This document shows positions 1 to 7,518 of a stretch of DNA of 9,747 nt, one piece after another (the stretch's first letter is position 1; each line of letters opens with the position of its first letter). A program made the translations under genes and the position numbers. The stretch is from Patescibacteria group bacterium (GTDB lineage Bacteria > Patescibacteriota > Minisyncoccia > Phycocordibacterales > XYD1-FULL-46-19), in the NCBI GenBank assembly GCA_030917625.1, contig JAUPUJ010000021.1, positions 1 to 9,747 on the forward strand, written 5' to 3'. The notes below the pieces were generated by a model. The model searched no databases, had not been told where the DNA came from, and saw nothing but the letters and a program-made list of their open reading frames with translations.

Positions 1-3000
1 GTTCCTTTAACAACAATAAAGCTGAAGGTCTTCTGGGTGCTGGTCTTTATTTAAAAAATAGACAAACTACGGATGGAGATAATATTACCAATTTAAATAT
101 CAAAAATTTAGCGACTGATGCTGATGGTGTAAAAACCCTTAGCAGTACTGTGGTTAATTTAGAAAATGTCACTTTAACAGGAGCTAATATAAATGGTAGC
201 GGTGTTGGGGTTGTGGCTTCCGGTAATACCCCGACAAAAATCAATGTTAAAAATAGTCGTATTGAAAATTTTGCTTTTGGTTATGAAGCTCCAACTTTGG
301 GCGGAAATTTAGAAGCGGTAACTTTTGATAATAAAGTTGATGTTGATGTCAAACCTCGACCAGGGTCAATGGTTTTAGCTTTAACAGGAGTTCGGTTTAC
401 GAATACTGGTCGTGATAATATTAAACTTTACCAAGCTCTAGGAGCTGGTAAAAATATTTTTGCTTATAATTATAATCAGACAGGTAGAAATTATCGTATT
501 TACTCATCTCTAGATAATGTACCGAGTACAGCCGTGACTTTGGCTGGTCTAACAAATGGCTTAGCTGATAATTTAGACGGCACAGATCCAGACTCAGGCG
601 GGGATGCTTTAGTAACCAATGTATCTTCTGATGGTCTAACTGTCAGTTGGGAAGCGGTAGATGGGGCCACAGCTTATAAGATTTTTGTGGCAGCTGAACC
701 ATCTCATTTAGCTATACCGGCTAAAAGAAAAGAAATCACAACTGTGTCGGCGGCTACTTTAACTTATAGAATTGAAAAATTATCTGCTAATACTGATATT
801 TTTATTAGAGTGGAAGCGGTTGGAGGCGGTAAGTTTTACCAAGCTTATACCAAGACAAAAGGTGGCCAGTCAGCAGTACTGGCGGGCCCGATGAAATCAG
901 TTCATTTATATGCTCCCGATGTATTAATGATTGTAATGGAGGATAAAAGAGTTCAATCCTTTTCTGCTCGTGATAATTGGCTTGATAAAGGAGTTGATAG
1001 AATAATTGGATATACAGGACCAACTTGGCAAGATGGACCATGGGTTATTAGAAGAAATGACGGTTCTATAATTCCTGTGACTGATGTTTATAGAGAATCT
1101 GTTCCAGTAGGACATTTTTACGATGTCGTCAGTCCTATTGGTAAAGTGACTCAAAATATGGATAACTTGCTTGATGTGGAGAATAGAATATTTATTAAAT
1201 TGGGTGAAAGTATTGGTAGTGATGAAATTTTGGACGTTGACGGACCAAATAATTATAATGTAATTATTCCTTTTAGTGATAAATATTTAGAGACCCCAGT
1301 CATTCAATTAAATCAAGTGGGTTATAATCCCAGAGCAACTAGAAGATATGCTTATATTTCTGGTTGGATGGGTGATGGTGGTGGGTTGTCTTTAAATAAC
1401 TTTCCTACCAATGCTAATGTTTTGACTGATAGTGTAAATGGTTTAGTTGAAAAAGTAGAAACAGTTTCTAATATACCAGTAGTTTTGAGATCTAGTAACG
1501 ATGTGGAAGCAGGAACTCCAGTCAAAGAGGTGAGTTTGACTTCTGTGCCAGCTAATGACACTTCTTATTACAGGGTTCAATTGCCAGGTGTGGGAGTGTC
1601 ATATAGGACTATGGTTAGTGAATTAGCCACCCTGAAAGCTTTTTATGTAACTGCTAGAGGATTGTTTCTAAATCGTTGGGGTCGTGATTTAGACTGCCAA
1701 TACACCGATTGGTGTGACAGACCTCAAGATCACCCGATAGTTTATGAAGCTGAAAAAAGTTGTGATGGACTACCTTGCGAAGGCATGTTTCCAAGACAAG
1801 GAGTACCGGTACCTCCTGGGAGTTTACCACAAACTACCCCGCCAACAGACACCCCGAGGTCTCTAGTTGGAGGACATCATGATGCCGGAGATTTTGATAT
1901 TAGAAAATTTCACTATCAGGTAGGTAGGGATTTACTGAGAGCTTATGAATTAAACCCCGATGCTTTTAAAGATAATCAATTAAATATTCCGGAAAGTGGT
2001 AATGGTATCCCTGACTTATTAGACGAGATATTATGGAGCTTAGCTGCTTGGGAACAATTACAAGAAGCAAATGGTGGTGTTAGGTCTGGAGTCGAATCAT
2101 ATGGACACCCACCACTTTCTTATTCAGATGTCGACAATTTCCCTTATTGGACTTTTAGTATCGATCCTTACCATACTCTAAGAGTAGCTGGCTTATTTGC
2201 GCAAACTTCTAGATTGGTGGCTCCATTTAATAACCAAAAAGCGTTAGATTTGCGTCAACGAGCCATTAGGGCCTATGACTATGCTCTAGGTCAAGGGATA
2301 AATCATACCCTTGGAGGACCAATGATGTATGCCTCTAGTGAGTTATATCGTTTAACAGGGGAGGCTCGATATAAAACAATGTTTGAGTCTGTATGGCTTT
2401 ATATGATGGAGAATCCGAATGGTAATCCATTACCTTTACCTTCTTTTACTAATTCTGAATATTGGACTGCTGCTTGGACTGCAAGTCAGAGACAACCATT
2501 AATGTTTGATTATGCTCTAGGATACTTAGGTAGTGATGGTGCTAATAATGGTTATAAACAAAAGGCTATTAATAGTTTTAAAAATCAAACTGTAGCGACT
2601 ATTGCTAGAATAGAAAATGGTAGTGCTCATAGAAGTGGTAGAAATGTGGGAGGGGCTATTACTTGGGGGGGAGCCACGGCTGTTAACAAATATACTAAGG
2701 ATATTGATGCTAGTATGCAACTGGGAGGTATTTCTTCCGCTGATCGCCAGGCTGATTTTAATATATTAAGTTTAATATCTGATTATGTACTGGGCGCTAA
2801 CCCAATGGGGATGTCTTGGGTTACTGGTTTGGGTTCCAAATCTCCGACTAATATTTTATGGGGAGATTCGGTGACGTTTATGCGTTTAGAAAATATGCCG
2901 ACGATGCCTGGTATACCAGTTTATGGTGTGGGTGATCTTGGCGGGGGTGTTTACTATGATTATGGTAAGAATGTGACTTACCCTGCTTTTGAAACTAGGC

Positions 3001-4883
3001 CTCAGCTAAGGAAATATGCTGATGCTCGAACTTTTATTCAAAATGATGAATTTACTGTCAATGAAACGCATTCACCTATTGTAAAATTATTCGGTATTTT
3101 ATTAGGATCGAATGTAGATGTACCAGAGTCTTGGAAGCCAGGTGAGAGTAATCATAAAAATCCTTTACCTTTATCATATGGTTACACATATAGCGGAGGT
3201 GATGGTGGTGAAGCTCCACCCCCTCCACCCCCAGAAGAAGAACCACTTCCTCCAATATTGCCTCCAAGTGGTAACTATGATGGCACATTTGGGATGATTC
3301 AAAATTTTCAAAGTAATAATGTGGGTATGTATTCTCCTAGTTATATTTGGTACCACACTTGGGGTCGCGATCCCAATGATTCGACCATGGGTCGAGCATC
3401 TTCGACTCTTGATATAGTACAGTCTGGAACCAATAAATACCTTCGGATGTCTATCAATGAGTCTATGAAAGATGCTATTACTAGTTTTAACATGCCAAAC
3501 AGCTTAGCTGATTTTAAATCTGTTTGGAGTGCAGTGAGAATGCCGCTCGGAGTAGCCGATATTTTAAGTCCAAGAGCTGATACTTTGCGAGCTAAATTTA
3601 AAATAGAACAAGGTGTTAGTGGTGAAATAGGGCTAACTTTTGGTTCGCCGGTGAGTCAGTTAGGTAATAGTGATGTGCTTCTTAAAGTAAAATACTTATC
3701 ACCAACAGATAATGATGATTGTACCCCATTAACTGATGGTTGGATCCAATGTGATTTTGATTTGAATTCTGATCTTATTAGAAACATGAGGAGAGCTAAT
3801 TATAGTGGAGGCACTAATGGAGCTTCTGGTAATATTAAAAATCTAGAAGGTGAAGAAGTTATTCATTATACTCGCTGGGTCCAAGAACCAACAGCTTTGT
3901 ATGTAATACCTTATAATTCTAATAATGATAACAGAATATTTTCTGGAAACATGGTGGTTTTGATTGATGATGTTGAGGTGATCAATAGTGGTAAAGGTAA
4001 AACCTTTCCTGCCTTTACTAATCCAACTTTAGTAAAAATGATCGATGCTTTTGAAGATAATGTTTCAAGAGCTTTCACTGTGAATTTTAATTGGCCAACT
4101 ACTGCCCAAAAAGTTCCTGTTTTGTCTCTTGATCCAAGATCTAACACCGGAGAAAATTCCTTATTGATAACTAGTAAGACCGGTGAAGAGTTAGCTTGGA
4201 CAGGATTTACAGCTCATGATGTTGGGACTCCTAATGCTAATACCAATGCTGTTTCTTTTGAAATGAGAGTTGAATCAGCTGGTGATAGGTTTACAAACCA
4301 TGCGATAGATTTTATCGCTTTATCTACACCAGATGGAGGGGTATTTCCTTGGTCAGGTTTAGCTGGGTCTAATGGTTATACCTATCAATTATCGGAAGCT
4401 AGTACAACTAGTAAAAATTTTGCAGTTTATCATGGTAGGAGAATGATACCAAACAATCAGTGGGTAACTGTAACTGTTCCTTTTGTAGATTTCGTGGCTG
4501 CTTACGGTTCTGGAACAATGGTGGATCATCATCGGGGCCAAAAACCTCTATTGGCTGATGAGATTTCAGTTGTCGGTTTACAGACTAGTTGGAGACAGAA
4601 TACAGCCACTAGTTCAATTTACATTGATTCTATAAGGTATGTAAATGTTCCAGGTACTGATGCCGAACTTCGATCTTTCTGGCAACCTTATGTTGATGGC
4701 GAATATATTACTTCAACTAATTTACGATCTAATCTAGCAAGTTTGGATGTGAGAAGTCAGGCTGGTAATGTAATTCAATCAATCCTAGGTAATATTAAAG
4801 AAATAATTCTCGATTTCTTGTCTAAAATAATGAATTTTTTCAAAGACCTCTTTGCTTCTGGTATAGCACTCTTGAGTCAGTAA
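1..4883 (+). CDS. Giant secreted multidomain GH9 glycoside hydrolase (5' end outside window)
   Basis: The frame is open from base 3 with no stop, so the true start lies upstream; GTG at 150 is only an internal codon. Residues are counted from base 3 (1626 in window). Approximately 1-165 are Asn/Val-rich beta-helix-like repeats; 199-289 resemble fibronectin type III (LTVSWEAVDGATAYKIFV). From 433 (VIQLNQVGYNP) runs the Ig-like domain that precedes many GH9 cellulases. The GH9 domain covers about 560-1045: GGHHDAGDFD holds the catalytic-base Asp pair (627, 630), IPESGNGIPDLLDE starts at 662, DYVLGANPMG at 927, and NETHSP holds the likely acid Glu1021. A Pro/Glu linker (1065-1090) leads to two beta-sandwich regions ending in VVLIDDVEVI and IYIDSIRYV, as in carbohydrate-binding modules. 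The tail (about 1590-1626) is amphipathic, with no LPXTG. By family it cleaves beta-1,4-glucan-type polysaccharides outside the cell; the exact substrate is unknown. Six cysteines occur in local pairs, fitting export. Confidence 0.88.
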   Translation, partial: SFNNNKAEGLLGAGLYLKNRQTTDGDNITNLNIKNLATDADGVKTLSSTVVNLENVTLTGANINGSGVGVVASGNTPTKINVKNSRIENFAFGYEAPTLGGNLEAVTFDNKVDVDVKPRPGSMVLALTGVRFTNTGRDNIKLYQALGAGKNIFAYNYNQTGRNYRIYSSLDNVPSTAVTLAGLTNGLADNLDGTDPDSGGDALVTNVSSDGLTVSWEAVDGATAYKIFVAAEPSHLAIPAKRKEITTVSAATLTYRIEKLSANTDIFIRVEAVGGGKFYQAYTKTKGGQSAVLAGPMKSVHLYAPDVLMIVMEDKRVQSFSARDNWLDKGVDRIIGYTGPTWQDGPWVIRRNDGSIIPVTDVYRESVPVGHFYDVVSPIGKVTQNMDNLLDVENRIFIKLGESIGSDEILDVDGPNNYNVIIPFSDKYLETPVIQLNQVGYNPRATRRYAYISGWMGDGGGLSLNNFPTNANVLTDSVNGLVEKVETVSNIPVVLRSSNDVEAGTPVKEVSLTSVPANDTSYYRVQLPGVGVSYRTMVSELATLKAFYVTARGLFLNRWGRDLDCQYTDWCDRPQDHPIVYEAEKSCDGLPCEGMFPRQGVPVPPGSLPQTTPPTDTPRSLVGGHHDAGDFDIRKFHYQVGRDLLRAYELNPDAFKDNQLNIPESGNGIPDLLDEILWSLAAWEQLQEANGGVRSGVESYGHPPLSYSDVDNFPYWTFSIDPYHTLRVAGLFAQTSRLVAPFNNQKALDLRQRAIRAYDYALGQGINHTLGGPMMYASSELYRLTGEARYKTMFESVWLYMMENPNGNPLPLPSFTNSEYWTAAWTASQRQPLMFDYALGYLGSDGANNGYKQKAINSFKNQTVATIARIENGSAHRSGRNVGGAITWGGATAVNKYTKDIDASMQLGGISSADRQADFNILSLISDYVLGANPMGMSWVTGLGSKSPTNILWGDSVTFMRLENMPTMPGIPVYGVGDLGGGVYYDYGKNVTYPAFETRPQLRKYADARTFIQNDEFTVNETHSPIVKLFGILLGSNVDVPESWKPGESNHKNPLPLSYGYTYSGGDGGEAPPPPPPEEEPLPPILPPSGNYDGTFGMIQNFQSNNVGMYSPSYIWYHTWGRDPNDSTMGRASSTLDIVQSGTNKYLRMSINESMKDAITSFNMPNSLADFKSVWSAVRMPLGVADILSPRADTLRAKFKIEQGVSGEIGLTFGSPVSQLGNSDVLLKVKYLSPTDNDDCTPLTDGWIQCDFDLNSDLIRNMRRANYSGGTNGASGNIKNLEGEEVIHYTRWVQEPTALYVIPYNSNNDNRIFSGNMVVLIDDVEVINSGKGKTFPAFTNPTLVKMIDAFEDNVSRAFTVNFNWPTTAQKVPVLSLDPRSNTGENSLLITSKTGEELAWTGFTAHDVGTPNANTNAVSFEMRVESAGDRFTNHAIDFIALSTPDGGVFPWSGLAGSNGYTYQLSEASTTSKNFAVYHGRRMIPNNQWVTVTVPFVDFVAAYGSGTMVDHHRGQKPLLADEISVVGLQTSWRQNTATSSIYIDSIRYVNVPGTDAELRSFWQPYVDGEYITSTNLRSNLASLDVRSQAGNVIQSILGNIKEIILDFLSKIMNFFKDLFASGIALLSQ

Positions 4884-4894
4884 ATAAAAAATAA

Positions 4895-6067
4895 ATGGAT
4901 CAGTCTCAAATCAATAGCGAGTCTTTAGAATTGCACAAAAAATTACGAGGTAAATTAGAAATAAAATCTAAAGTATCTTTAAATACTAGAGAAGATTTAA
5001 ATTTAGCCTATACACCCGGAGTGGCGGCTGTGTCGCTGGCGATAGTTGAAAATAAAAATGATTTGAGAACCTACACCAATGTCGGCAACACTGTAGCTGT
5101 GATCACAGACGGTTCGGCAGTGCTCGGTCTTGGTAATATTGGTCCCGAGGCAGCGATGCCGGTCATGGAAGGTAAGGCAATTTTATTTAAAGAATTCGCT
5201 GGTGTTGATGCTATTCCTATCTGTCTTTTAACTCAAGATGTAGAAGAAATTATTCAGACTGTAAAAAATATTTCCCCTAGTTTTGCGGGGATTAATTTAG
5301 AAGACATCTCGGCTCCGAGGTGTTTTGAAATTGAAGAGAGATTACAACAAGAATTATCTATTCCGGTTTTTCATGATGATCAACATGGTACAGCTATTGT
5401 GGTGCTGGCAGGGCTCCTCAATGCTTTAAAAGTGGTTAAGAAGAATATAAATGATGTAACGGTTGTCATTACAGGGGCTGGAGCGGCTGGTTCGGCTATT
5501 ACGACACTTTTATACCAAGCTGGGGTCAAAAAATATCGTCTAGTTGATTCTAAAGGTTTAATTTGTCATCATCGAACTGATTTAAATGATTCCAAATTAA
5601 AATTAATTGAAAAATATCAGACAGAAGATTCTTTGTGCCAGGGCGATCATACTGTTTTAAATTTAGAGCAAGTGATTACTGGAGCCGATGTGGTGATCGG
5701 GGTCTCAGGACCAAATACTATTACGAAAGATATGATTAAAACTATGAATGTTGACCCGATAGTTTTTGCTTTAGCTAACCCGACTCCAGAGATAATGCCG
5801 GAGGAAGCTGTGGCTGGTGGGGCGTCTGTAGTGGCTACCGGGCGGAGCGATTTTCCTAATCAAATTAATAATGTCTTAGTTTTTCCGGGGATTTTTCGCG
5901 GATTACTCGATGCTAAGGCGACGATGGTGACGCCAGAGATAAAAATCAAAGTTGCTGAAGCGATTGCCTCTTATGTCGAAAATCCAACTTTTGATAATAT
6001 TATTCCATCGCCTTTAGATAAAAATGTTGCTAAAATAGTAGCGCAAGCTGTTATAAATAATATTTAA
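4895..6067 (+). CDS. NAD(P)-dependent malic enzyme
   Basis: This 390-residue protein is a complete bacterial-type malic enzyme, which oxidatively decarboxylates malate to pyruvate and CO2 in the cytoplasm while reducing NAD(P). Visible signatures are YTPGVAAVS (catalytic Tyr39), EGKAILFKEF (Lys94), NLED (136-137) and FHDDQHGT (160-166) carrying the divalent-metal ligands, the dinucleotide-binding GAGAAGS (194-200), and ANPTPEI (294-300). An Asp (218, VDSKG) ends the second strand of the Rossmann fold, which would suit NAD better than NADP; this is inference. The ATG lies 11 bases after the GH9 stop and has no Shine-Dalgarno site, only A/T. No promoter is evident in the gap, so co-transcription with the GH9 gene is likely, and MscL follows after 7 bases. 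Length is near the short bacterial class (about 390-430). Confidence 0.95.
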   Translation: MDQSQINSESLELHKKLRGKLEIKSKVSLNTREDLNLAYTPGVAAVSLAIVENKNDLRTYTNVGNTVAVITDGSAVLGLGNIGPEAAMPVMEGKAILFKEFAGVDAIPICLLTQDVEEIIQTVKNISPSFAGINLEDISAPRCFEIEERLQQELSIPVFHDDQHGTAIVVLAGLLNALKVVKKNINDVTVVITGAGAAGSAITTLLYQAGVKKYRLVDSKGLICHHRTDLNDSKLKLIEKYQTEDSLCQGDHTVLNLEQVITGADVVIGVSGPNTITKDMIKTMNVDPIVFALANPTPEIMPEEAVAGGASVVATGRSDFPNQINNVLVFPGIFRGLLDAKATMVTPEIKIKVAEAIASYVENPTFDNIIPSPLDKNVAKIVAQAVINNI

Positions 6068-6074
6068 ATCAAGT

Positions 6075-6401
6075 ATGTCTATTTTAGAAGAATTTAAAAC
6101 TTTTGCCCTGCGGGGTAATGCTATAGAACTGGCTGTGGGTGTGGTGATTGGAGTGGCTTTTAATAATATTGTAAATTCTTTAGTTGAAGACATTATTAAT
6201 CCAGTGATTGGAGCTCTAACAGGTAAAGTAAACTTGTCAGACAAAGTTCTTAATTTAAAAACAGGGGATTTTGGTTTAAATAATATTACTTTAAATTACG
6301 GTCAGTTTATTGAAGCGACAATAAACTTTTTTCTAGTTGCTTTTGTTTTATTTCTGGTGGTACGTCAAATGAATAAATGGTCAGGTAAAAATAAAAAATA
6401 G
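6075..6401 (+). CDS. mscL: Large-conductance mechanosensitive channel MscL
   Basis: The 108-residue protein matches MscL, a homopentameric inner-membrane channel that opens under membrane tension to release solutes during hypo-osmotic shock. The N-terminal amphipathic helix (MSILEEFKTFALRGN) is followed by TM1 with the conserved pore stretch ELAVGVVIGVAFNNIV (about 18-33). A short periplasmic loop contains NLSDKVLNLKTGDFGLN, TM2 follows (about 76-99, YGQFIEATINFFLVAFVLF), and a short basic tail ends in KNKK. It is shorter than the about 136-residue enterobacterial protein because the loop and the cytoplasmic helix bundle are reduced, as in many small-genome bacteria. The start is 7 bases after the malic enzyme stop, with no Shine-Dalgarno site, suggesting the same transcript. 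Its stop codon is embedded in the terminator stem at 6399-6423. Confidence 0.95.
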   Translation: MSILEEFKTFALRGNAIELAVGVVIGVAFNNIVNSLVEDIINPVIGALTGKVNLSDKVLNLKTGDFGLNNITLNYGQFIEATINFFLVAFVLFLVVRQMNKWSGKNKK

Positions 6402-6423
6402 GCAGCTCACGGGGAGCCGCCTA
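6399..6423. terminator. Bidirectional terminator between mscL and the convergent receiver-like gene
   Basis: A 10-bp stem (6399-6408 with 6414-6423) encloses the 5-base loop ACGGG. On the minus strand every pair holds, one as G-U, and the stem is followed at once by a T-rich run (TATTTTTTATTTTT), a classic intrinsic terminator for the minus-strand gene. On the plus strand one pair is an A-C mismatch and the T-run comes several bases later (6429-6434), so termination of the mscL transcript should be weaker. The mscL stop TAG forms the base of the stem. Confidence 0.8.
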
Positions 6424-6449
6424 AAAATGGTTTTTGTTAACGATGTAAC

Positions 6450-6848
6450 TCAACCAATAGGAGTGGTGTGTGCTGCTAGTTTTATTCTTAAGATTGCCAG
6501 ATCATCCGCGTCGGCTTTGCGGAGGAAGAAAAACTTCTTATCCCTAATCATTTCCTCCCAGAGGTTCTTTGAGCCCCCACTAAAGGCAATGATGGGGCCT
6601 TCATAGCCTTTTTTCCTCAAGAGTTTGGCTACTTGCGGTCCGTTTTTTTCGCCATAGAGACGTAAAGCTAAGATGACGAGTACTACCTGTGCCTCTTCTT
6701 CTTTTTCCCGCTTTAAGTAATGTGATATAACTTCGTCGCCGGAATCAAAAATTTCCACTTCCGCTTCAGGGTTAACCCTGTGAATCATCCCCTCCAACAT
6801 ACCCGCAAGGGTATTATCTCTGTCTGCGGTCAATACTACGGTGACCAT
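6450..6848 (-). CDS. Receiver-like (CheY-fold) protein lacking the phospho-acceptor Asp
   Basis: Translated from ATG at 6848, this is a 132-residue single-domain protein with the response-regulator receiver pattern: beta1 VTVVLTADRDN with acidic residues Asp9/Asp11, beta3 VVLVILALRLYGEKNG, beta4 GPIIAFSGG (Ser90 at the Thr/Ser switch position) and beta5 FFFLRKADADDL with the conserved Lys111. The position normally holding the phosphorylated Asp (ILDLRL in typical members) is Ala61, so ordinary phosphotransfer should not occur; it may act as a phosphorylation-independent binding module. No output domain and no histidine kinase are visible nearby. The start is chosen because AAGGAG lies 5 bases before it; an upstream in-frame ATG at 6908 lacks such a site and lies upstream of the promoter -10. 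It is a monocistronic unit with its own promoter and terminator. The stop is TGA. Confidence 0.75.
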   Translation of the reverse strand: MVTVVLTADRDNTLAGMLEGMIHRVNPEAEVEIFDSGDEVISHYLKREKEEEAQVVLVILALRLYGEKNGPQVAKLLRKKGYEGPIIAFSGGSKNLWEEMIRDKKFFFLRKADADDLAILRIKLAAHTTPIG

Positions 6849-6861
6849 ACCTTCTCCTTTC
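6849..6861 (-). promoter_or_regulatory. Strong Shine-Dalgarno site of the receiver-like gene
   Basis: Read on the minus strand, AAAGGAGAAGGT precedes the ATG at 6848, with AAGGAG about 5 bases from the start. It fixes the start at codon 21 of the longer open frame. It is the only clear Shine-Dalgarno site among the genes in this window. Confidence 0.8.
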
Positions 6862-6893
6862 CGTTTATGATTAAAGTTAGAACTTTGTCCTCT

Positions 6894-6925
6894 ATTATAT
6901 AAACACATTTATTAATTTATGTAAA
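6894..6925 (-). promoter_or_regulatory. Probable sigma70-type promoter of the receiver-like gene
   Basis: On the minus strand TTTACA (6920-6925) is followed by TATAAT (6894-6899). That spacing is 20 bases; it is 18 if the overlapping TATATA is taken as the -10. Transcription would start near 6887, giving a leader of about 40 nt that contains the Shine-Dalgarno site. The -10 is convincing; the -35 pairing is less certain. Confidence 0.55.
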
Positions 6926-6929
6926 TAGT

Positions 6930-6956
6930 TTAAAGCTTGTATGATTTAAGCTTTAA
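6930..6956. repeat. Palindrome in the divergent intergenic region (possible operator)
   Basis: TTAAAGCTT (6930-6938) and AAGCTTTAA (6948-6956) form a perfect 9-bp inverted repeat around a 9-base spacer. It lies just upstream of the minus-strand -35 and just upstream of the plus-strand TATAAT, so one dimeric regulator bound here could touch both divergent promoters. There is no T-run after it, so it is not a terminator. No regulator gene is visible in the window. Confidence 0.5.
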
Positions 6957-6962
6957 GAACGT

Positions 6963-6968
6963 TATAAT
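6963..6968 (+). promoter_or_regulatory. Probable -10 element for the Gmad2-domain gene
   Basis: A perfect TATAAT sits 36 bases before the ATG at 7005, predicting a start of transcription near 6975 and a leader of about 30 nt. No good -35 is visible at 16-18 bases; TTGTAT lies 20 bases upstream and overlaps the palindrome, so activation or repression through that element is plausible. The leader contains no Shine-Dalgarno site. Confidence 0.5.
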
Positions 6969-7004
6969 ATAAGTTAAGTTTAATAAATAAATTATTTTAA
7001 AATT

Positions 7005-7508
7005 ATGACAAAATACATTATAGCTTTAGTGGTAGTTGTGGGTTTAATGGGCGCGTCTTTTTGGTATTTAAATTCTATTAAGACTCCAGACATTGAAATA
7101 GAAGAGGAGGAAGTGGTTGTGGAAGAGGAAAATAATACCGAAGAAAAAATTAGTTATGTGCCCAGTAGTGCTAGTGATTTAATTAAAATAGATAGCCCAA
7201 AACCTGGACAAAAAGATATTTCATCACCGATTAAAATTACTGGAGAGGCTCGTGGTAATTGGTTTTTTGAAGCCACAGCCCCAGTGATGTTGACCAACTG
7301 GGATGGCCTGATTATTGCTGAAGGTTATATTACAGCTAAAGGGGAGTGGATGACCGAAGATTTTGTGCCCTTTGAAGGTGAAATAGTTTTTGACACTAAA
7401 GACATTCCTGATTTTAATAAACGAGGGAGTCTAATTATAAAAAATAGTAATGCCTCTGGTTTGCCTGAGCGTGATATGGCTGCCGAGATGGTAATTTTCT
7501 TTAAGTAA
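7005..7508 (+). CDS. Membrane-anchored Gmad2-type (immunoglobulin-like) domain protein
   Basis: The 167-residue protein has an N-terminal hydrophobic anchor (about 4-22, IIALVVVVGLMGASFWYL), then an acidic stretch (about 29-48, rich in Glu and Val). From about residue 60 it shows the pattern of the Gmad2 immunoglobulin-like domain known from spore-germination-associated and CPR surface proteins: IKIDSPKPGQ, SSPIKITGEARGNWFFEATAPV, AEGYITAKGEW, and a final NASGLPERDMAAEMVIFF. There are no Cys residues and no lipobox, so it is probably tethered by the single uncleaved helix with the domain outside. Gmad2 domains have no demonstrated enzymatic role, so the function is unknown. No Shine-Dalgarno precedes the ATG. 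It is transcribed alone, divergent from the receiver-like gene, and ends just before the hairpin at 7526. Confidence 0.8.
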   Translation: MTKYIIALVVVVGLMGASFWYLNSIKTPDIEIEEEEVVVEEENNTEEKISYVPSSASDLIKIDSPKPGQKDISSPIKITGEARGNWFFEATAPVMLTNWDGLIIAEGYITAKGEWMTEDFVPFEGEIVFDTKDIPDFNKRGSLIIKNSNASGLPERDMAAEMVIFFK

Positions 7509-7518
7509 TTTTAGGAAA

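Noticed and set aside
150..152. GTG at 150 as the start of the giant protein
   Set aside because: The same frame is open to base 3 and upstream codons read as the same Asn-rich beta-helix repeat, so this GTG is internal and the gene starts outside the window.
3076..3356. Two overlapping antisense frames opposite the Pro/Glu linker of the giant protein
   Set aside because: Their His- and Trp-rich composition is just the complement of Pro codons and repeats in the linker; no start signals.
6450..6908. Longer version of the receiver-like protein starting at 6908
   Set aside because: The extra 20 residues are not domain-like, the start overlaps the promoter region, and the perfect Shine-Dalgarno site points to 6848.
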